Source: a bacterium (GTDB taxonomy: Bacteria > Tectomicrobia > Entotheonellia > Entotheonellales > Entotheonellaceae). From it: a DNA stretch of 11,000 nucleotides. Location: positions 1-11,000 of the forward strand of contig JAPULM010000042.1 of assembly GCA_027294925.1 (NCBI GenBank), written 5' to 3'. This document shows, in pieces, positions 7,683-11,000 of the stretch. A program made the translations under genes and the position numbers. Each line of letters begins with the position of its first letter. The stretch's first letter is position 1. Below the pieces are notes generated by a model. That model ran no database searches, was not told the origin of the DNA, and saw nothing but the letters and a program-made list of their open reading frames with translations.

Positions 7683-8192
7683 TTACGGCAGCGGCAGAAC
7701 CGTAACCCATTCCCGCATCGCATCAAAACGCTGCGCGTCCATTGCACCAATCAACAACAGGTCTTCAACTCGCTTGAAACCCTCATGGCGCTCACGGAAC
7801 GCAATAATCGCCTGCGCCTGTTTACGGGATATGTTCGGCAATCGTTGCAGAGCAGATTGCGATGCGCTGTTGAGATCGACTAACACCTTGAGATCATTGT
7901 CGCCACTCATTGACAAGTAACCCTGCACACGGGCAAAAAGCCTTGCACTTACCTCCGGCACCCGCTGCAGATCGGCAACCGCCTTAAAACCAGCAATCTG
8001 CTCTCTAAATCGTACGATATTGTAGGCCCTGGCTTCACCGATCCCCGGTAGCAGTTGTAAATCCTGCTGTGACGCCGTGTTAATATTGAGCTTGCCAACC
8101 CAAACGCGCTTAGTCTGACCGGCCCAAGCCTGGGATAGCAAGATGACGCCTATCACACCTGTAATGAAAACCAATACACCAAATCTACGCAT
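7683..8192 (-). CDS. Secreted protein with two ComEA helix-hairpin-helix domains
   Basis: 169 residues. An N-terminal signal peptide (basic MRR, hydrophobic core 5-20, likely cleavage after AWA at 22-24) sends it across the inner membrane. Two ComEA-type HhH units follow, about 70 residues apart. The first is LNINTASQQDLQLLPGIGEA, continuing to FREQIAGFKAVADL (35-75). The second is VDLNSASQSALQRLPN, continuing to FRERHEGFKRVEDL (105-145). The first keeps the LPGIG hairpin; the second has LPNIS, so it may bind DNA less well. ComEA proteins bind incoming DNA in the periplasm during natural transformation, usually with a single HhH unit in Gram-negative bacteria; here the DNA-binding role is inferred. 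ATG 8192 follows GGAGA at good spacing. A sigma54 promoter lies upstream. Confidence 0.85.
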   Translation of the reverse strand: MRRFGVLVFITGVIGVILLSQAWAGQTKRVWVGKLNINTASQQDLQLLPGIGEARAYNIVRFREQIAGFKAVADLQRVPEVSARLFARVQGYLSMSGDNDLKVLVDLNSASQSALQRLPNISRKQAQAIIAFRERHEGFKRVEDLLLIGAMDAQRFDAMREWVTVLPLP

Positions 8193-8210
8193 GCTTCTGT
8201 CTCCATAAGG

Positions 8211-8225
8211 GTAAAAGGGTTTTAC
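8211..8225. repeat. Short perfect inverted repeat in the comEA-like leader
   Basis: GTAAAA, GGG, TTTTAC: 6-bp arms around 3 nt, between the sigma54 site and the comEA-like start (18 nt upstream of the ATG). It may be an operator or a small leader hairpin; chance cannot be excluded in such a short site. Confidence 0.3.
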
Positions 8226-8246
8226 TTCGTATGAGGAACTGCCAGG

Positions 8247-8261
8247 GCAAGAGACGTGCCA
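8247..8261 (-). promoter_or_regulatory. Sigma54 (RpoN) promoter for the comEA-like gene
   Basis: The - strand reads TGGCACG, TCTC, TTGC, an exact match to the RpoN consensus TGGCACG-N4-TTGC with the GG and GC dinucleotides 10 nt apart. The predicted transcription start, near 8236, leaves a 5' leader of about 44 nt before ATG 8192. Location and orientation fit the comEA-like gene. This implies control by an enhancer-binding activator. Confidence 0.7.
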
Positions 8262-8347
8262 GCCTTAAAAGAAGCAGAAACACTATGAAACCTAAGGACT
8301 TGTAGAAATTTGCTGAGCAGGCAACCCAACATACACTGCCTGGATTT

Positions 8348-8375
8348 CTGTGCAATCTGTATGTAAACCTGTGCA
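8348..8375. repeat. CTGTGCA direct repeats, possible activator sites
   Basis: CTGTGCA occurs at 8348-8354 and again at 8369-8375, exactly 21 nt apart, i.e. on the same DNA face. They lie about 90-115 nt upstream of the RpoN promoter at 8247-8261, a typical distance for enhancer-binding protein sites. Function is inferred from position only. Confidence 0.35.
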
Positions 8376-8560
8376 GGGTGTTACCTCTGAAGCGCTAAGC
8401 TAGACCCGGCGAGGGAGGTGTGATACAGTATGCTTAAGCATTTATTTGACCGTTTTGCGGTAGATGCGCTACATGACGTCTTTCCTGCAAGCGCCGGCGT
8501 CTCACTCGCATTAAGTAGCAAAAAGCGAACAAGACCGTCGTGTTATTTAAGGAGCACATC
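8376..8560 (+). other. VOC upstream region
   Basis: Together with 8193-8375 this forms a 368-nt gene-free divergent region. A weak -35 TTGACC (8446-8451) has only poor -10 candidates (TACATG at 18 nt). ATGCTTAAGCAT (8430-8441) is a perfect 12-bp palindrome next to it and might be an operator. A short open frame from 8430 follows a GGAGG sequence but runs into the VOC gene in another frame and looks spurious. Confidence 0.25.
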
Positions 8561-8971
8561 ATGCCAACCGTCGGTATTGATCATATTGCCATGCCCACCG
8601 CTAATGCGGAAGGTTTGATGGCGTTTTATAAACGTCTTGGATTCCCCATCAATAATGAGGAAAAATGGCGCGCCGGCGAAGTACCGATCTTTTCGATTCA
8701 AGTCGGCGAGTCGAAAATCAATGTGCATCCCGAGGGGTTCACCGCCTCGCTACGCGGCCCAACTGCCGTGCCGGGCTGTACCGACATCTGCTTTGTTTAT
8801 GATGGAACAGTAGAAGCATGCCAGAAAATGCTGGCCGACGCCGGGGTAGAAGTCATCAGCGGTCCGGCGCCCCGCGCTGGTGGACGCGGACGCGGTACGG
8901 TTCCGTCCCTCAGTCTGTACGCCCGAGATCCGGATGACAACCTGCTCGAGTGGATGATTTATCAAGACTAG
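8561..8971 (+). CDS. VOC-superfamily protein (glyoxalase/dioxygenase fold)
   Basis: 136 residues, the single-chain two-beta-alpha-beta-beta-beta-module size of VOC metalloproteins, which usually work as dimers. Candidate metal ligands at family positions are H8 (GIDHIAM), H56 (INVHPEG) and E130 (NLLEWMIY); the fourth normally comes from the second half, near D75. The DPDDNLLEWMIY ending is typical of the glyoxalase / bleomycin-resistance / extradiol-dioxygenase group. Substrate cannot be read from sequence. ATG 8561 is preceded by AAGGAG at 6-nt spacing; an in-frame GTG at 8540 lies upstream of that site and is rejected. The gene converges on the amidohydrolase gene, with a hairpin between. 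Confidence 0.85.
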   Translation: MPTVGIDHIAMPTANAEGLMAFYKRLGFPINNEEKWRAGEVPIFSIQVGESKINVHPEGFTASLRGPTAVPGCTDICFVYDGTVEACQKMLADAGVEVISGPAPRAGGRGRGTVPSLSLYARDPDDNLLEWMIYQD

Positions 8972-8984
8972 TATGCGTACCACA

Positions 8985-9011
8985 GTGACCCTGCCAGTTT
9001 GGTAGGGTTAC
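8985..9011. terminator. Hairpin between convergent VOC and amidohydrolase genes
   Basis: GTGACCCTGCC (8985-8995) pairs with GGTAGGGTTAC (9001-9011) over 11 positions, with two wobble pairs, around the loop AGTTT. It begins 14 nt after the VOC stop. Only a short GTTT follows on the + strand, so it is a weak intrinsic terminator at best, usable in both directions. Confidence 0.5.
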
Positions 9012-9066
9012 GTTTATGGTGTGCAAATCCTCCCCTCCTAAGCTTCCCCCTCTTACCACCAATGCA

Positions 9067-10170
9067 CTATTCTATGACGTCAAAGCCATAGAGCCGCCGC
9101 GCATTATCCCAGACGATCTTGCCCTTGTCGTCGTCCGTGAGGCTCGCAAAGGTCCGCTCGATCACCGCTTGCGAGTGCGGAAACGAACCCTCATCGTGCG
9201 GGTAATCGCTGCCCCACAGCAAGCAATCGGCGCCAGTAAATGAAATATTATGTAGGGCAATCGGATCATCGGTGAAGGTGATGAATCCCTGTCGAGCAAA
9301 AAACTCGCTGGGCCGCAACGACAGCTTGGGTTGAATCCACATGTGCTTCTTCTCAGCCTGCTCGTCCAGGACGTAGAGCAGCCAGGCGAGCCAGCCGGCA
9401 CCGCATTCGACGATGACAAATTTGAGCTCCGGATAGCGGTCACAGACACCGCCCGAGATGATCTGCGACACTGGACTTTGGCCGTCCGCCATACGCATCG
9501 CCATAAAATCGAGCGCCCCGCCATAGCCCTCTTCTTCACCCCAATCATCGGGGTATTCGTCCTCACTATTGGTAAAGGCATGAAAAGCGAGCACCAGACC
9601 GCTGGCCGCAATCGCTGCCCACAGCGGCTCGTATTCAGGCCGGTTGTAGGGCAGGGCACGATGGGTAATCGGCACCTTGACCGAACGATAACCAAGCTTA
9701 GCCATACGCTCGACCTCCACTACCGCCGCATGAAGGTTAGAGACAGGCAAGATACCAACCGGCGCAAAGCGCTCCCGGTGCGGACGAAAATGCTCAATGG
9801 CCCAGTCGTTATAGGCGCTGGCTACCGCCATCTGATAGGCAGGCTCGGGCGACATATAAAGCCCCAGCGATTGATTGGGATAAATGACTTCCGCCACGAC
9901 ACCATCACGCGCCAAATCATTTAGACGCAAATCGAGATCGCGTCCACCAGTTGGATCATTGCGGAACTCACGATGCTGATCATCCTCGGTTGCTCTAGAC
10001 TCGGCAAGATCGATACGACGTGGTTTACGGCCATCCACCAGGATATAAGTCTTGCCGTCACGCTCGACCCGGCGCGGCGCACGATCACGCATCGCTTTGG
10101 GCAGGCGGTCGTAGAGATCGGGGGGTTCCTGCACATGGGAATCAGCCGATATCACATGTTGTCCTGTCAT
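9067..10170 (-). CDS. Amidohydrolase family 2 (ACMSD-like) metal-dependent hydrolase
   Basis: 367 residues. A TIM-barrel enzyme of the amidohydrolase_2 group (relatives: ACMSD decarboxylase, resorcylate decarboxylase). Visible signatures are ISADSHVQEP with D10, H12 and E15 (the DxH form of the metal motif), FHAFTNS with H197, VECGAGWLAWLLYVLDE (254-270), and LLWGSDYPHDEG with D322 and H325. These cover the expected metal and catalytic positions, so the enzyme should be active as a hydrolase or decarboxylase on an unknown, possibly aromatic, substrate. ATG 10170 follows GGGAGGG at 5-nt spacing. The remains of an SDR gene immediately upstream overlap its first codons. The family often sits with SDR and VOC genes in catabolic clusters. 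Confidence 0.88.
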   Translation of the reverse strand: MTGQHVISADSHVQEPPDLYDRLPKAMRDRAPRRVERDGKTYILVDGRKPRRIDLAESRATEDDQHREFRNDPTGGRDLDLRLNDLARDGVVAEVIYPNQSLGLYMSPEPAYQMAVASAYNDWAIEHFRPHRERFAPVGILPVSNLHAAVVEVERMAKLGYRSVKVPITHRALPYNRPEYEPLWAAIAASGLVLAFHAFTNSEDEYPDDWGEEEGYGGALDFMAMRMADGQSPVSQIISGGVCDRYPELKFVIVECGAGWLAWLLYVLDEQAEKKHMWIQPKLSLRPSEFFARQGFITFTDDPIALHNISFTGADCLLWGSDYPHDEGSFPHSQAVIERTFASLTDDDKGKIVWDNARRLYGFDVIE

Positions 10171-10288
10171 CGTTTCCCTCCCATGAAATACCTCCCGGCG
10201 AGGCCAGCTTCAATGCCGTCGCGCGTCCCACCCCCTTCATTCCCCCGGCGCCGGTAATCAATGCCACTTTCCCTGTCAAACCGGACAT
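10142..10288 (-). pseudogene. Truncated N-terminus of an SDR oxidoreductase gene
   Basis: ATG 10288, after a perfect AAAGGAGG (about 6 nt away), reads MSGLTGKVALITGAGGMKGV, then GRATALKLA: the first beta strand, the TGxxxGxG dinucleotide loop and the first helix of a short-chain dehydrogenase. After about residue 29 similarity ceases; the frame runs through GGISWEGND and stops at 10142-10144, overlapping the amidohydrolase start in another frame. About 220 residues of a normal SDR are missing. The most economical reading is an internal deletion that joined the SDR start to DNA just before the amidohydrolase. Its strong ribosome binding site may still help translate a 48-residue peptide and couple it to the downstream gene. 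Confidence 0.75.
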
Positions 10289-10333
10289 CGCCACCTCCTT
10301 TTATGTGCAACAACATCTATCTGCGACAACATC

Positions 10334-10362
10334 GTGGTCAACTTACGGGTTACGCTGACCAC
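10334..10362. repeat. Inverted repeat, possible operator
   Basis: GTGGTCA (10334-10340) and TGACCAC (10356-10362) are perfect 7-bp inverted repeats with a 15-nt gap, 46 nt upstream of the SDR remnant start. The size is typical of a dimeric repressor site. The regulator is unknown and none is encoded in the window. Confidence 0.45.
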
Positions 10363-10402
10363 ACAATGAATCTTGCTTGGCCATTGTATTGTGTAGCAAG
10401 CA
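10361..10402. repeat. Interleaved inverted repeats in the divergent region
   Basis: ACACAAT (10361-10367) with ATTGTGT (10388-10394), and TGCTTG (10374-10379) with CAAGCA (10397-10402). The two pairs interleave rather than nest, so they could not fold into one simple hairpin; two protein sites or alternative RNA structures are possible. Confidence 0.35.
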
Positions 10403-10424
10403 TAGAAAGAGAACTCTGACTATT

Positions 10425-10454
10425 GCATAACACATCGTGTGTACAGCGTTATGC
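10425..10454. repeat. Nested inverted repeat upstream of the SDR promoter
   Basis: GCATAAC (10425-10431) and GTTATGC (10448-10454) enclose ACAC-ATC-GTGT (10432-10442 region), giving a stem within a stem. It lies 56 nt upstream of the SDR -35 box and could be an operator or the relic of a small palindromic element. Confidence 0.4.
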
Positions 10455-10510
10455 GTTGGGATGCAAGTCCAAACCGGTATACAAGTATATCCATCAATCG
10501 CCGCCTAACA

Positions 10511-10539
10511 TTGGCTAGCGATGAAGATCGCGCTATAAT
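10511..10539 (+). promoter_or_regulatory. Sigma70 promoter of the SDR gene
   Basis: TTGGCT (10511-10516), exactly 17 nt, then a perfect TATAAT (10534-10539). The start of transcription near 10546 leaves about a 39-nt leader before ATG 10585. Confidence 0.8.
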
Positions 10540-10584
10540 GGGCCGCCATTTTTGCAACGGAATACTTAAACAGGAGACACAGGC

Positions 10585-11000
10585 ATGGATTTAGGTCTGA
10601 CCGACAAAGTTGCTATCATCACCGGTGGCAGCGAAGGCATTGGTAAAGCGGCAGCGCAGCGCATGGCAGAGGAAGGTGCTCGGCCCATCATTGTGGCGCG
10701 ACGCGCGGACGTACTAGAAGCAGCGGCACAAGACATCCGCAACGCAACGGGTGGCACGGTGTTGGCTGTCGCCGGTGATGTGACGGAGTCGGATACCATC
10801 GATCGGGCGGTGCAAGCAGCGCTGGACAACTTCGGCCGCATTGACATCCTGGTCAACAACGCCGGTGTATCCATGGCCAAACATTTTGAATTGGTCAGCG
10901 ATGACGACTGGTCGTCGGATTTCGACTTAAAAGTTTGGGCTGCGGTACGCTTGATACGCTCTGTAATACCGGAAATGCGCAAAGTCGGCGGCGGCCGTAT
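10585..11000 (+). CDS. Short-chain dehydrogenase/reductase, 3' end outside window
   Basis: NAD(P)-dependent oxidoreductase of the classical SDR family, cytosolic; 138 codons are inside the window. ATG 10585 follows AGGAGA at 7-nt spacing and the promoter at 10511-10539. Seen: the TGGSEGIG cofactor loop (13-20), GDV (64-66) with the adenine-contacting Asp, and NNAG (91-94). The arginine pair ARR (38-40) after the second strand suggests a preference for NADPH. The next segment reads DLKVWAAVRLIRSVIPEMR, with Lys where many SDRs have the structural Asn; this is common in one subgroup ending GGGRI. The Ser-Tyr-Lys catalytic residues lie beyond the window. Substrate unknown. Divergent from the amidohydrolase and unrelated in detail to the truncated SDR at 10142-10288. 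Confidence 0.92.
   Translation, partial: MDLGLTDKVAIITGGSEGIGKAAAQRMAEEGARPIIVARRADVLEAAAQDIRNATGGTVLAVAGDVTESDTIDRAVQAALDNFGRIDILVNNAGVSMAKHFELVSDDDWSSDFDLKVWAAVRLIRSVIPEMRKVGGGR

Noticed and set aside
7617..7683. 16-codon - strand frame (MALRRLLEKLTRNLLK) after the comEA-like gene
   Set aside because: No ribosome binding site; overlaps the likely promoter of the next operon, and too short to support.
8430..8618. 62-codon + strand frame preceded by GGAGG
   Set aside because: Overlaps the VOC gene in a different frame, with no recognisable sequence and a long 10-nt spacing to its start.
9331..9924. 197-codon + strand frame
   Set aside because: Entirely antisense to the amidohydrolase, whose motifs are clear.
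10566..10982. 138-codon - strand frame at the right edge
   Set aside because: Antisense shadow of the SDR gene, which has promoter, ribosome binding site and SDR motifs on the + strand.

Overview
The window looks like a chromosomal segment of an uncultured or little-studied bacterium, most likely one of the Pseudomonadota. This rests on moderate GC, ordinary sigma70 and sigma54-type promoters, a ComEA/HTTM/VOC/SDR gene mix, and proteobacterial-style palindromic repeats. Two housekeeping enzymes do not fit a typical proteobacterium. IlvC is a long class II ketol-acid reductoisomerase of the plant-plastid kind. IspG is the long three-domain form known from plants, Chlamydiae and Bacteroidetes. 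The taxonomic guess is therefore weak.

Layout: 1-701 holds decayed remnants on the + strand: a fragment of an N-acyl-D-amino-acid-deacylase-like amidohydrolase with several frameshifts, a short hypothetical gene with one frameshift, and the 3' end of a transposase. From 725 to 3173, ilvC (branched-chain amino acids) and metF (methyl-folate/methionine) lie on the - strand. Each is preceded by a very similar 36-nt element that probably contains the promoter. An AT-rich, gene-poor stretch follows (3174-3952), with a + strand promoter, a potentially structured transcript and a doubtful - strand ORF.

ispG (3953-6094, +) is the centrepiece. Its inserted A* domain is still visibly a second copy of its catalytic TIM barrel, and that copy carries a GAGGG-type palindromic repeat translated in frame. 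A 65-nt palindromic element separates ispG from a convergent - strand pair: an HTTM-domain membrane protein and a small membrane-anchored partner with an ATGA overlap. Upstream of these is a secreted protein with two ComEA helix-hairpin-helix domains, preceded by a textbook sigma54 promoter.

The right side (8561-11000) has a VOC-family metalloenzyme (+), an amidohydrolase of the ACMSD-like family (-), the amputated first ~29 codons of an SDR gene just upstream of that amidohydrolase, and a divergent SDR gene (+) that runs off the end. These suggest a small catabolic neighbourhood of SDR, amidohydrolase and VOC enzymes of unknown substrate, trimmed by deletion. The 300-nt divergent region between the two SDR sequences contains three inverted repeats and a near-consensus sigma70 promoter.

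No rRNA, tRNA, CRISPR array or intact mobile element was seen.
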